64,000 nt of DNA from Cladorhizidae sp. MBARI D1340-BT2. Taxonomy: Eukaryota > Porifera > Demospongiae > Poecilosclerida > Cladorhizidae. The translations under genes and the position numbers were made by a program. The notes beneath the pieces are model-generated. The model did not search any database, was not told the DNA's origin, and saw only the letters and a program-made list of their open reading frames with translations. The stretch is taken from assembly GCA_028752905.1 (NCBI GenBank), contig JAQNBH010000013.1:42041907-42105906 (forward strand), in the 5' to 3' direction. This document shows positions 1 to 10,957 of the stretch, piece after piece (position 1 is the stretch's first letter; each line of letters begins with the position of its first letter).

Positions 1-195
1 CTAAGGTTATAGTTCTTTCACTCTTCAACGACCGTGAAAGTCCTTAATCAACTAGTAAACTAACAACCGAAGACAACAGACATTATAAGAAGACATCTTG
101 ATTTCACTATCTGTGCAACACACGTGACACACTAAAAACGTTTATTTAGAGTCCGGACTATTGAATAATGTCATACAATTCACTTAATTATAACA
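1..195 (-). repeat. 3' LTR of the gypsy element (partial, 195 of 217 bp)
   Basis: Identical base for base to 4355-4549. The first 22 bp of this LTR lie outside the window. Confidence 0.93.
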
Positions 196-209
196 TTCCT
201 CCCTTCTTA
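196..209 (-). promoter_or_regulatory. Polypurine tract of the gypsy element
   Basis: The minus strand reads TAAGAAGGGAGGAA directly before the 3' LTR. This is the usual position and composition of a plus-strand priming tract. Confidence 0.8.
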
Positions 210-252
210 GTTTATAAGAGAGTAAAGATAACAAATTCACGATAATTATCAG

Positions 253-3200
253 TTAAAACACTGATCCCTTAAAACGATCAGGAGGGGGTCTGTTTCGGAC
301 AGACCTGCGCAGTACTGTTGTTGACTCACAATCAGGGATGTGTACTGAAGTGTTGTTATCATCCACATTATCATCCACATTAACACGGGGTAAGCGAGGA
401 GAGCTGACCATGGCTGACGTAGCTGAGTCGGAATGTGGAACACTCCCTTCAGGGGACAGTTTCAGTGTCTCTGGCACTTGAACAGGAATATCATGAAACA
501 CAATTGCAGGTCCAGACACTTGACCATTTATAGTGCTGGATCCTAACTCGCTCTGTCTCTGACGTATGTTATCCACATGACGACGTACGACTCCCAAGGT
601 AACTTTAACTCGGTAAGATAAAGGTCCAGTGACATGCTCAACAACACCAGGCATCCAGGTTACATTCTTACACCTGAAATCTCTAACAAAAACCTTGTCA
701 CCCACTCGGAAAACGCGATCCCGTCCGGTGCTGCCATGTGTCCTCTTACGCTGGCACGATTCCACTCTCTCTGACAAGTCAGGATGAACCAAGTCTAACT
801 TGGATCTCGGTCGACGACCCATCAGAACCTCGGCTGGGGATAACCCTGTCGTACTGTGTGGCGTTATCCTGTAGCGGAACAAGTATCTCGATAGCTTGGA
901 CTGCAGTGATCCACCTTCCATCCTCTTCAACCCTTGCTTGAAAGATTGCACCGCCCTCTCAGCCAACCCATTCGTGGAAGGGTGGTAAGGTGCAGACGTC
1001 GTATGCTGAATACCATTCACTTGGCAAAATCTCTGAAACTCATCACTCATAAATGAACTGCCATTATCAGTGACTATGGTCTTGGGAAGACCATGAATAG
1101 CAAAAATACCTTGCAACTTCTCTATGGTGATGGTGGACGTGATTGAACTCATAATCACCACATCCATCCACTTAGAATGAGAATCGACCAAGACTAAAAA
1201 CATGTTACCCATGAACGGGCCAGCGAAGTCTAGGTGGATACGGTTCCAAGGCTGCTTTGTTACTTCCCACGGGTGCATCGAGGCCACAGGAGGTTGCGGT
1301 CGTGATTCCTGGCAAACATTGCACTGCTGTACACATAACTCGATTTCAGAAGTCATGTCTGGCCACCAAAAATAACTTCTTGCCAGATTCTTCATACGAC
1401 TAATTCCTAAATGAGTTTCATGTAGCTGATCTAGCAAACATTTCCGACCAGGCTGGGGTATAATCAACCGTGAACCCCACAGTAAACAACCATCCAGAAG
1501 ACTGAGTTCCAACTTACGAGACTCATACGGTTGAAATTCTCGGTCAAGCTTCACTGACGGCCATCCACACATTACAAACTTCTTCACCCTTGAGAGAAGC
1601 GGATCTTTCTCAATCCATTGTTTCACTTCCTTGGAAGAAATTGGGGTAGACTCAAGGTGAAGAACCAATTGGTTTAACTCAGCAGGAAGACAATCAGAGG
1701 ATGTGACAACTGGGCTTGGCAACCGACTTAATGCATCCGCATTAGCAAGCAACTTCCCAGGCTTGTATTCAATACGATATTGATATGCACTCAATGACAA
1801 TGCCCACCTTTGTAGACGTGCTGAGGCAAGGGGAGGAATTGCTTTCTTTTCATTAAACAAATGGTAGAGTGGTTGGTGATCAGATCTAATGACAAATGAT
1901 CGACCCCACAGGTAAGAATGAAATTTCTTGACACCAAATAGGATAGCTAATCCCTCTTTCTCTAATTGAGAATAGCCCTTCTCAGACACAGTGAGAGTCC
2001 TTGAAGCATACCCAATAGGACGTTCGGTTTTGTCTTCCAAAACATGTGATAACACGACTCCCAATCCATAAGGAGATGCGTCACAAGCCAACAATAGGTC
2101 CTTCTGAGGATCATAATGGACCAAAAGTGAATCACTCTGTAGCATTAGCTTAGCTAGTAAAAATGCACTTTCTTGCTTTTCCGTCCATTGCCATCTGGAG
2201 TCCTTGCATAACAAGGTGTACAAAGGGGCTAGCTTTGTCGAGAGATTAGGAAGAAACTTGGAGTAATAATTAAGTATACCCAGAAATGCTCTAAGCTCAG
2301 TCACTGACGTCGGAGCACGGGCCTCTCGAATGGCTTTTACCTTCTCCAGAGTTGGATGTAGGCCTTCCTTATCAATTATATATCCAAGATACTCGACCTT
2401 TGAAGCCAGGAACACACATTTCGATTTGTTAAGTCTCAGGCCGGCTTGCCTGAGCTTTTCTAACACCTTCTCCAAGTTAGCAATGTGCTCTTCAGTGGTT
2501 TTTCCAGTTACCAGGATATCATCCAGGTAAACTGAGATACCAGCAAAACCCTGAAACAAACTGTCCATTACCCTTTGAAAGATCGCAGGGGCTGATGATA
2601 CCCCAAAGGGTAACCTATTGTACACAAACAACCCTTTGTGTGTATTAATAGTTAGGAACTTTTTACAATCATCCACCACTCCTAACTGTAAATAGGCTTG
2701 TGATAGGTCTAATTTCGAGAACCTTTCACCACCTGACAAAGCTGAGAAAATATCCTCCACACGAGGTAAGGGGTACGACTCCACATGACATGCTTGATTA
2801 ATAGTCAGCTTATAATCACCACACACACGAAGATCACCATTGCGTTTTAACACAGGCACAATCGGAGCTGCCCAATCTGAAAATTGAACCGGGGTTATGG
2901 TTCCCTGTTTCTCCAGGCGTTCCAATTCTTTCTCCAACTTTTCTTTCATCATATAAGGAACATTCCTTGCTTTACAGAATTTAGGTTGAGCACCCTCTTT
3001 GACATGAATCCTTACTTTAGTGCCCAATAAGGTACCTAACCCATCGGCAAACACAGGGTAGAACTTGGCTAGGAGTTCTTCAACCTTATTATTCATGCTA
3101 AACTGATGAATCTCGTGCCAATTCAATTTAAGTTTAGCTAACCAATCTCGCCCAATGAGGCTTGGCCCTTTTCCTTTTACAACGAACAACGGAAGCTCCT

Positions 3201-4275
3201 CCTCCTGGTGGTCAACCTTAGCAACCACCACTACCCTGCCAAGTACAGGTAAGATCTCACCAGTGTATGTTTTTAAGAGTACCTGGGATTCCTCCAGAGG
3301 TAAGGTCACTCCCGATCTCTTGATACCATTGTAAGTCTCTTCGCTCACAATAGAGAATGCTGCTCCTGTATCAATTTCCATTTTCACAACGGATCCGCAC
3401 AAGTTCATATGCACGAATAATGGCTTGGATGATGTGTCCGTTACTGTGAACATTCCATAAGCACCATCTTCCACCAATCTAGACTGCTCCTCCTCTACGT
3501 AATTGGTACTAGTCGAACGATACTGTGACTTTGAATTATCCTGTCCTCTTGACTTCATTTTCGAGCGACACACCCGGGCGATGTGTCCTTTCTTTTTGCA
3601 TGCTCGGCATTCTGCTTCCTTAAAACGACAGGTATTGGCTAAATGACTGTCACTACCACACCTGAAACAAACACACTTCTGGAAACGAGAAGTAGTAAAA
3701 GGCTTCTTAGATGCCTTGCTATGAGTGAACAAGACAGAGGTTCCTTGAGCTCCCTGCAACTGTCGTGTGTCTCTCTCCGCAGTCTCCATTGTCTGGGCTA
3801 GTTGTAAGCTACGTGAGAAGGTTAAATCAACTTCTGCTAACAGTCTCTGCTGTACTTTCTCATCGTTGACACCGCAGACCAGCCTATCCCTTAACATCTG
3901 GTCAAGAGTAGCCCCGAACTCACAAAATTCAGAGAGTTGTCTTAGTGCTGCCACGTAATCAGCTATGGACTCATTCTTAGCACGAACTCGAGAATTGAAT
4001 TTATAACGCTGCATGATCACAGAAGGTTTGGGACAGTAGTGCTTAATAACTAACTCCACAAGGTCAGTGTATGCGATCTCTCCTGGTCTGGTAGGGGAAA
4101 CTAAATCTCTAATGAGTTGGTAGGTCTTGGAACCACAAACACTCAATAGTATAGCTCGCTTCTTGTCGGCCTCAGTCACACTGTTTGCTACGAAGTACTG
4201 TTCCAGCCTTTCTACATAGGCTCTCCAGTCCTCGTGCGCTGAAGTAAAGGCAGACATTGAACCATGCACGGCCAT
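253..4275 (-). CDS. Gag-Pol polyprotein of Ty3/gypsy retrotransposon (1340 aa)
   Basis: A single open frame with all expected parts in order. Gag-like region at about 1-195. Two CCHC zinc knuckles at about 199-238 (CFRCGSDSHLANTC, then CRACKKKGHIARVC). Aspartic protease with DTGA near 301. Reverse transcriptase with YLDD near 582 and the FGVSSAP motif before it. RNase H with ACDAS near 728 and SDHQPL near 799. Integrase with an HHCC zinc domain at about 950-990 and D, D, E near 1018, 1070 and 1105 (TDNGSS, then NGLAERAV). The order RT, RNase H, integrase identifies Ty3/gypsy and not Ty1/copia. There is no envelope frame. Gag and Pol share one frame, so no frameshift signal is needed to join them. 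It would make its own particle, cDNA and integrase. No lesion is visible, so it may be active. Confidence 0.95.
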   Translation of the reverse strand: MAVHGSMSAFTSAHEDWRAYVERLEQYFVANSVTEADKKRAILLSVCGSKTYQLIRDLVSPTRPGEIAYTDLVELVIKHYCPKPSVIMQRYKFNSRVRAKNESIADYVAALRQLSEFCEFGATLDQMLRDRLVCGVNDEKVQQRLLAEVDLTFSRSLQLAQTMETAERDTRQLQGAQGTSVLFTHSKASKKPFTTSRFQKCVCFRCGSDSHLANTCRFKEAECRACKKKGHIARVCRSKMKSRGQDNSKSQYRSTSTNYVEEEQSRLVEDGAYGMFTVTDTSSKPLFVHMNLCGSVVKMEIDTGAAFSIVSEETYNGIKRSGVTLPLEESQVLLKTYTGEILPVLGRVVVVAKVDHQEEELPLFVVKGKGPSLIGRDWLAKLKLNWHEIHQFSMNNKVEELLAKFYPVFADGLGTLLGTKVRIHVKEGAQPKFCKARNVPYMMKEKLEKELERLEKQGTITPVQFSDWAAPIVPVLKRNGDLRVCGDYKLTINQACHVESYPLPRVEDIFSALSGGERFSKLDLSQAYLQLGVVDDCKKFLTINTHKGLFVYNRLPFGVSSAPAIFQRVMDSLFQGFAGISVYLDDILVTGKTTEEHIANLEKVLEKLRQAGLRLNKSKCVFLASKVEYLGYIIDKEGLHPTLEKVKAIREARAPTSVTELRAFLGILNYYSKFLPNLSTKLAPLYTLLCKDSRWQWTEKQESAFLLAKLMLQSDSLLVHYDPQKDLLLACDASPYGLGVVLSHVLEDKTERPIGYASRTLTVSEKGYSQLEKEGLAILFGVKKFHSYLWGRSFVIRSDHQPLYHLFNEKKAIPPLASARLQRWALSLSAYQYRIEYKPGKLLANADALSRLPSPVVTSSDCLPAELNQLVLHLESTPISSKEVKQWIEKDPLLSRVKKFVMCGWPSVKLDREFQPYESRKLELSLLDGCLLWGSRLIIPQPGRKCLLDQLHETHLGISRMKNLARSYFWWPDMTSEIELCVQQCNVCQESRPQPPVASMHPWEVTKQPWNRIHLDFAGPFMGNMFLVLVDSHSKWMDVVIMSSITSTITIEKLQGIFAIHGLPKTIVTDNGSSFMSDEFQRFCQVNGIQHTTSAPYHPSTNGLAERAVQSFKQGLKRMEGGSLQSKLSRYLFRYRITPHSTTGLSPAEVLMGRRPRSKLDLVHPDLSERVESCQRKRTHGSTGRDRVFRVGDKVFVRDFRCKNVTWMPGVVEHVTGPLSYRVKVTLGVVRRHVDNIRQRQSELGSSTINGQVSGPAIVFHDIPVQVPETLKLSPEGSVPHSDSATSAMVSSPRLPRVNVDDNVDDNNTSVHIPDCESTTVLRRSVRNRPPPDRFKGSVF

Positions 4276-4311
4276 CTCGAAAACTCTTTTCGTAATAATC
4301 CGTGTTGATCC

Positions 4312-4331
4312 GTTATAATCCTCGTCGCCAA
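4312..4331 (-). promoter_or_regulatory. Putative primer-binding site of the gypsy element
   Basis: On the minus strand, TGGCGACGAGGATTATAAC begins one or two bases after the 5' LTR end. This is where a tRNA 3' end would pair. I did not assign the tRNA. Confidence 0.55.
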
Positions 4332-4332
4332 A

Positions 4333-4549
4333 TGTTATAACCTTGTTTAATACCCTAAGGTTATAGTTCTTTCACTCTTCAACGACCGTGAAAGTCCTTA
4401 ATCAACTAGTAAACTAACAACCGAAGACAACAGACATTATAAGAAGACATCTTGATTTCACTATCTGTGCAACACACGTGACACACTAAAAACGTTTATT
4501 TAGAGTCCGGACTATTGAATAATGTCATACAATTCACTTAATTATAACA
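4333..4549 (-). repeat. 5' LTR of the gypsy element (217 bp)
   Basis: Bounded by the inverted octamers TGTTATAA and TTATAACA. It matches 1-195 exactly where both are visible. Confidence 0.93.
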
Positions 4550-4920
4550 GTCCTGTAAATGTTTGTTATCTGCACTGGCAAAAAAAATTCATTTCTTTTT
4601 TGACTAATATAATGTTGTCTTGCTTGTATATATATATATATATATCAGTAGGGTTAGATAAATTATGCTAGCATAATTTTGAGAATAATAGGTATGCTTA
4701 AGAATCCAAGAATAATGCTGGAATGATGGGGAACCTTTTGAGAATCTTGTAGTCTAACAATAACAACACACTTTCCTTTTCTTGATACTATATAACATTT
4801 CATTGACGGGTTGAAGAGCGAGTTAGCTCTTTATATGGCTAATGCCAATGGATTATCAGCAGATATTGACAAGCTACTATAGTGGAGAAGCTACTATGGT
4901 GGAGAAGACACAAATCTGAA
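4550..4920. other. AT-rich spacer with a short (TA)n tract
   Basis: No coding signal was seen. A (TA) run sits near 4627-4645. This is the flank immediately outside the gypsy insertion. Confidence 0.5.
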
Positions 4921-4924
4921 CTTC

Positions 4925-5020
4925 TCCTGTGGTCTAACAGTTGTACATCTATTTTGGTTCTTCAACCATCATCTGCTGCAGCAGAGAGTGTTTTCTCTGT
5001 TACCATGTTGCATGGCAACA
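4925..5020 (+). pseudogene. hAT transposase C-terminal (dimerisation) relic
   Basis: The frame starting at 4930 translates to SILVLQPSSAAAESVFS. This is the conserved core of the hAT dimerisation region, in which LQPSSAAAERVFS-type motifs are typical. A stop follows within about 45 codons and nothing upstream in frame continues the domain. It is a short fragment with no terminal repeats found. Confidence 0.5.
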
Positions 5021-5084
5021 GACAGCCTCTGCAGCAAGAAATGGTGTGAAAGATGTTATCCAGTCTCCTCCTGAATTTGGCGAT

Positions 5085-6140
5085 CTAGCACAGTAAAAAA
5101 AGAGTGGACCTCAGGGCAAAAAATCCAGAGGTCTCGAAGCCCACTGGCACAATATGATGTGTGGCCAAGATGTTCAAATATTTCTCTTTTTTGAGAAATT
5201 CAACCCTCTCAGCTACCACACCAGATCTCATGAAATAAGGCTGGCGTAAGATGGTGCAAGTGTCTGGGCATGTAACATCCCAGACCAGCACATGACCATT
5301 CTTCCATGGGCAGACAGAGGCTCCATCAGGGCATTTTCTATCACCACGACAAATACCAGAAGGCTCTATATATTATATAGGTGCGTAGGAATCTTAGCAG
5401 TGGCCAGAGATCTTTTAATGGTGTCATTCATTCATGCCTAGGTGACGCCCCTGACTTCTCCTGCAGCTGAGACCATGTCTCCCTAACTGGTCCACCTGTA
5501 CCGCAGTGATGACAAATATGGGGCCTACAGAGTGCTATACTTATACGAGGGCCTGTGGCCACTTGAACAGTCTCATCATCCATGTATAAACCAAGTGATA
5601 TCATAGGCAGAGCATACAGCTAGGCCCTAGACTCTTCTTGATGCAAGCAGTAGACTTAACATCATGCTGTACTGAATCCATCAAGGCAATGTATGAGGCC
5701 TTGACACGAAGGGTACCCCATGTCTTCTGATGGAAGGAAGCTGGCGCTTTAGGGTGAGACTCAGAATGATCCTGATGCAATGATGTAAGTCTACACTCAA
5801 AATCAGGGTAGAGGCAATCATGGAATCTAGCAGGCATAATCCGGTATGAGGTCGAATGTGCTACTTGCAGAAGCCAGAAAGGGAGACGGTGCAAGCATAG
5901 CAGCACTTCTAATTTCTAAACCACCATACTTGACTGGCAGAGAAGCCTGTGTCTAGGTAAGTGAGTTAGTAGCAGGCTGAATATGGTGATTTCACTTAGG
6001 ATGGAACATAGGAGGTCATCGAATTCTGTGAGTTTAGATAGAGCAAGACATGGTGCAGTACGTAACAAGTACAGCAGCTTAGACATGGCAAAAGCACGTT
6101 GGAGCAAGTCATGTGTCAATGGGAAGGAAACGGAGAGCAA
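5085..6140 (-). pseudogene. Non-LTR retrotransposon relic: RT thumb plus restriction-like endonuclease
   Basis: Read on the minus strand with several frameshifts. At 6140-5990 there is an RT thumb-like stretch (LLYLLRTAPC, then FDDLLCSIL). At 5770-5640 comes QKTWGTLRVKASY. At 5570-5480 comes LDDETVQVATGPRIS, then a degraded CCHC cluster (CRPHICHHCG) and PRHE. At 5310-5300 is a PDG, at 5290-5270 VWDVTCPDT, and about 5200 EKYLNIL, with VPVGFETSG at the end. The order CCHC, RH, PD, D, K/Y matches the endonuclease of R2/R4/NeSL-type LINEs. That assignment is from family knowledge. The element is 5' truncated and inactive. Confidence 0.55.
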
Positions 6141-6404
6141 ATATCCCTCAACTGCCAGAGCAACTGATCACAAAATGGACTATCTCCAACAGTTTACATT
6201 CCAGAACAATCAGTTCAAGATTAAACATAAGAGAGACTCTGATGGCCGACACCAGGTCAAGGACTACCACAGCTACCAGAGATTCCCAAGTATGGACTAG
6301 CACAGATGGCCAGACAAGAAGACAAGGACAAGTTGTCTCACATGCAGACACCCCTAGGGCATATCTACCTCGTCAACACCTCCAGGGGTCTGTTCGAACC
6401 TGAT

Positions 6405-6525
6405 GTCCTCAGTGTTCAACCTGCTGAAGATAAAGTACATCAGGACTACTCCATAACACCCCCAGAGAGATGGAATATTGGAACGTTTCCATGCAACCCT
6501 GAAAGCCATGCTGAGGAAGACAGCT
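6405..6525 (+). pseudogene. Ty3/gypsy integrase scrap leading into the minisatellite
   Basis: Translation gives NLMSSVF, then HPQRDGILERFHATLKAML with a stop and a frameshift. This is the end of an integrase core (HPQTDG then ERFNATLK in live elements). The same scrap stands at 42520-42650, where more of the parent element survives. The 27-bp array begins a few codons after this motif. Confidence 0.7.
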
Positions 6526-6528
6526 ACC

Positions 6529-8044
6529 TAGGACAAGGACAGACCTCAACTAACCAGGACAAGGAGAGTACCTCAACTAGCCAGGACAAGGAGAGAATAT
6601 CAACTAGCCAGGACAAGGAGAGAACCTCAACTAGCCAGGACAAGGAGAGAACCTCAACTAGCCAGGACAAGGAGAGAACCTCAACTATCCAGGACAAGGA
6701 TATAACCTCAACTAGCCAGGACAAGGAGAGAACCTCAACTAGCCAGGACAAGGAGAGAACCTCAACTAGCCAGGACAAGGAGAGAACCTCAACTAGCCAG
6801 GACAAGGAGAGAACCTCAAATAGCCAGGACAAGGAGAGAACCTCAACTAGCCAGGACAAGGAGAGAACCTCAACTAGCCAGGACAAGGAGAGAACCTCAA
6901 CTAGCCAGGACAAGGAGAGAACCTCAACTAGCCAGGACAAGGAGAGAACCTCAACTAGCCAGGACAAGGAGAGAACATCAACTAGCCAGGACAAGGAGAG
7001 AACCTCAACTATCCAGGACAAGGAGGATATAACCTCTAACTAGCCAGGACAAGGAGAGAACATCAACTAGCCAGGACAAGGAGAGAACCTCAACTAGCCA
7101 GGACAAGGAGAGAACCTCTAACTAGCCAGGACAAGGAGAGAACCTCAACTAGCCAGGACAAGGAGAGTACCTCAACTAGCCAGGACAAGGAGAGAACCTC
7201 AACTAGCCAGGAAAAGGATAGAAACTCAACTAACCAGGACAAGGATATAACCTCAACTAGACAGGGCAAAGAGAGAACCTCAACTAGCCAGGACAAGGAG
7301 ATAACCTCAACTAGCCAGGACAAGGAGAGAACCTCAACTAGCCAGGACAAGGAGAGAACCTCAACTAGCCAGGACAAGGATATAACCCCTAACTAGCCAG
7401 GACAAAGAGAGAACCTCAACTAGCCAGGACAAGGAGAGAACCTCAACTAGCCAGGACAAGGAGAGAACCTCAACTAGCCAGGACAAGGAGAGAACCTCAA
7501 CTAGCCAGGACAAGGAGAGAACCTCAACTAGCCAGGACAAGGATATAACCTCAACTAGCCAGGGCAACGAGAGAACCTCAACTAACCAGGACAAGGAGAG
7601 AACCTCAACTAGCCAGGACAAGGAGAGAACCTCAACTAGCCAGGACAAGGAGAGAACCTCAACTAGCCAGGACAAGGAGAGAACCTCAACTAGCCAGGAC
7701 AAGGAGAGAACCTCAACTAGCCAGGACAAGGATATAACCTCAACTAGACAGGGCAACGAGAGAACCTCAACTAGCCAGGACAAGGATATAATCTCAACTA
7801 GCCAGGACAAGGAGAGAACCTCAACTATCCAGGACAGGAATATAACCTCAACTAGCCAGGACAAGGAGAGAACCTCAACTATCCAGGACAGGAATATAAC
7901 CTCAACTAGCCAGGACAAGGAGAGAACCTCAACTACCCAGGACAAGGAGAGAACCTCAACTAGCTAGGACAAGGAGAGAACCTCAACTAGCCAGGACAAG
8001 GAGAGAACCTCAACTAGCCAGGACAAGGAGAGAACCTCAACTAG
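6529..8044. repeat. 27-bp minisatellite, about 56 units
   Basis: Unit AGCCAGGACAAGGAGAGAAC plus CTCAACT. Variants such as GATATAACC and CAGGGCAACGAG recur. Because 27 is a multiple of 3, long open frames exist on both strands (TSQDKER-type on plus, LSLSWLVEV-type on minus). These are repeat artefacts and not genes. The same unit is at 42655-43306. Confidence 0.95.
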
Positions 8045-9075
8045 GCCTGACTAACCAAGTCAAGGTTAGAACTTCAGCCTTATCTGCATGCCTCTATAGA
8101 CAACCTAAATTACACTCAAGACCACAATGCCCTCACTCTAAACACTCCTCCCTCCAATCATATACTAACCCACATCCAAGTGCACACTGTACTGAACCCG
8201 ACCTCTGCCAACACCCAGGAATGGCGGTACCACCCTGCTGCATACCAATCCTATAGTAGCCAGGGTCAATTGGCGATGGAGAAGGCAAGGGTCAGAGTGC
8301 AAACAAGGAGTGATTAGTCAAACCCAACCCTTTACCAACTGGGATAGTGTCTGGAGACAGCAGCATTGGAAATCTAATATCCAACAAGGTAAATAAAGTT
8401 ATGCACAAATACCTAATTAGCCCTCCTAACACTCCTGTGATTATTGGATTGGGAATGTGTATTACTTTGCACGGATGTGCAAGTGCCTTATTGCAATGAG
8501 TTAACAATTGGTAAAGATTCTTGCCGAGAATCTGCCAGGTCAGGCATATTTAAGATGAGGTGAGGATCAAGTCTCTAGCAGCTAATTAGTAGCTGTCAAT
8601 TTTACCAACTAGTAGCTGTAACTATACTAAGTTCTGCCATCAACTACTTGATTTTGACTTGTAGAGCATCAGTACTCTTCCTCCCTAATCATGGTCATCA
8701 CTCGTGTTTCTATATATTATATGTACTGTCAAGTTATAATAATAATAAATACTAGTGGGTGCTAATTAGTGCACACTTGTCTCTGCCCACAGCCTTCAAG
8801 AAGGTCAGTCAGCCAGTGGTTGCTGGGAGCATTTATATCCAAGAGGCCTCCACCTGGCGAAGATGAGGGCAGAAGAGCTCCCTCCACCACATCCTGAGGG
8901 GGAGGGATCACAGGCTGCTAGGCCACACCCATAACCATTATATTAATTGGAAGTTTCCTTCTGGACAAAGGAAGTCTTCAACTCTTACAAGTTCCATTAT
9001 CTGTTGTGAGTGGAGGACAATAAAAGCTTCATTGAATCATGCATTATAATTCATCAAGTAATTGCCAACAGAAAA
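8045..9075. other. Flank between minisatellite and TRIM gene; holds an insertion/deletion relative to copy A'
   Basis: 8045-8250 and 8735-9075 match 43307-43854. 8252-8735 has no counterpart there. That extra stretch shows no gene. A short plus-strand open stretch follows CCCACAG at about 8791 in both copies, but I cannot assign it. An AATAAA occurs on the plus strand near 9020. Confidence 0.5.
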
Positions 9076-10957
9076 CTAAAATATATCAATTTTATTAGAG
9101 TCCATGTCAGTAGCATACACAAACCCATCTTGATCTACATACACATCAGAATAGTCCCCACCACCAAATGAGGTGACATAGTCTCCCTCAGTGGTGAACA
9201 CTACTATCCTACATACACCAAAATCTGCCACATACACATACTGACCAGCTACACACACACCACATGGAGACTCCAACCTCTTCACACCACCCTCATCACA
9301 TCCAAAGGAGCGTAGGAATGCACCATCATTACTGAAGACTTGAATACTAGAGCTCCCAAGACTACTGACGTACATGTTTTGATGACTGTCAGGTGATAGG
9401 CACCACAATGTGTTTTTATCTGTACCAACAATCTGTCTCACATATTTCAGTTCTCTGTCGTACACCATGATCCTACCGCCATTGCCACGTTCAGTAACCA
9501 TCACTTCATCTCCAACTACTACAACATCGATATGTCCTGGACCTTTCACTTGCTGGACTCTGTGCACTTGAACCTTGCTGCAGTTCTTGTTCGACTTGAA
9601 GATTCGATTAGTGCCATTATCAGTGAAATAGATGTTGTCTTCACTGTCTACAGCAATACCTCGTAAACGTTGAAATTTATGTTCTGAGTGATTGATAGTT
9701 CTCAATCTTTTCCCCTCTCTATCCAACACAACGACATCTCCTTCATATTCAATGACTATAATCTCACACACGGAGTTGACAGTGATACCACTAGACATTG
9801 TTATACCACCCCACACCTTGACAGGCTTGTCTAGTTGAGTGGGTGGGATGGGGACAAGCACAGGAAAGGGACTGCCTGCTACTTGATTCCCATCCAATGA
9901 GATCGTAAGTTTGTGTCGTCCACGGTGAGTGGGTGTGAACTGGATACGATATTTGTCGGTTCCAATTTCTCTGGTGCTGGATTTGATGTGAGCTCCACTG
10001 TGCAGACACTTCATATGGCAGTCTATTTGAACAGCACGTTTGGCTGGCTTGTTGCCACAGAGTTGAGTGGTGCACAAGACCACTTCCGATAACTTCCCAG
10101 CCTCAGCCTTGCTGGACACAGTGTTGATGACTAGAGTGATGGGAAGTCGAGTTATCTTAGCCTGGGTCTGGAGGAGCTGCTCCAGGGCCTCAGCACAGCT
10201 CACCTCCACCGCTACATCGACCTCCTCCATTGGCGTAAGCTTCTGCCCCAGCTTGGCGCTGTCTTCAATTATTTTTTCCTGGATCCTACTCTCCATCTCA
10301 GCATGTGAGCACATAACTTCATCATTGGAACAATGCTTCACACACTGCTCGGTGTAGTCCACAATGCTCTGCACCTCTGCAAGGGAAATCATTATGTCCA
10401 TCTTCTGTCCTCCAAGCTTCTCCATTTTCTGACAGACTCTCTTTTTGGCCTCCTCTAACATCTTCTGTTTGTGCCTTTCAATGATAGCGTGCAGCTCCTC
10501 GAAGGACTTCCCGATCGTGTTGGCTACAGACTCTCCCTGGGCTGCTAGCTCAGATTCTGTGGTCTGTATCTCCTTAACAGCACTAGAGAGATTGGCCGCC
10601 ATTTTTCTCAGAGGCCTCAAGCTCTCCATCAGCTCCTTTCTCTTGTGAGCTATTACGTGGTCCTTGCTAAGAGCTCTCTTCTGCTTTGCATAGAGTTCTT
10701 TCAGGCGGTTTATATGGAAAGCCGTTTTGAGGCGGTCTTCATTGCCCTCAGGCAGGGTGGTCTCATGGCGACACTCTGGGCAAGGGAAAGGCTGGTCTTT
10801 GCCTGTCCTGAGGGCTAGCTTGAGGATGCAGTGCTTGCAGTAGCAATGGAGGCAAGGGAGGGCCTTGGGCAGTGTAGTGCTCCTGGCAGATGGAACATGT
10901 GATCTCCTTCTGTAACTCCATCAAATACTTCTCAGCTTCCTCCATGTCTCTAGCCAT
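9076..10957 (-). pseudogene. TRIM-NHL paralogue lacking a working RING and both B-boxes (517-codon frame remains)
   Basis: Diverged copy of the intact gene at 43855-46059. Its start codon and first 28 or so codons (10957-10875) match, up to SICQEHYT. Then a 2-bp deletion (GCAGTGTAG against GCAGAGTGTAG) shifts the frame inside the RING. Near 10640-10660 about 310 bp encoding both B-boxes is missing. From the Met at 10629 a clean 517-codon frame continues: coiled coil (about 1-120), filamin-like repeat (about 170-260) and NHL repeats (about 270-517). The frame has no stop despite divergence, so a RING-less product cannot be excluded. As a ubiquitin ligase of the TRIM type it is dead. Confidence 0.85.

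Larger units (their letters stand above)
1..4549 (-). mobile_element. Ty3/gypsy LTR retrotransposon, apparently full length (left LTR cut by window edge)
   Basis: Seen: direct repeats 1-195 and 4355-4549 are identical, and the right copy extends to 4333. Between them is one long gag-pol frame on the minus strand, a purine tract just inside the left LTR (196-209) and a primer-site-like sequence just inside the right LTR. Read on the minus strand the order is 5' LTR, primer site, gag-pol, purine tract, 3' LTR. The LTR starts TGTTATAA and ends TTATAACA, as expected for integrase processing. Identical LTRs and an unbroken frame imply a very recent insertion. The outer left target duplication lies outside the window, so it cannot be tested. 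Confidence 0.95.

Noticed and set aside
6306..7945. Long open frames on both strands over the 27-bp array
   Set aside because: The unit is 9 codons long, so any unit without a stop gives an endless frame. There is no other coding evidence.
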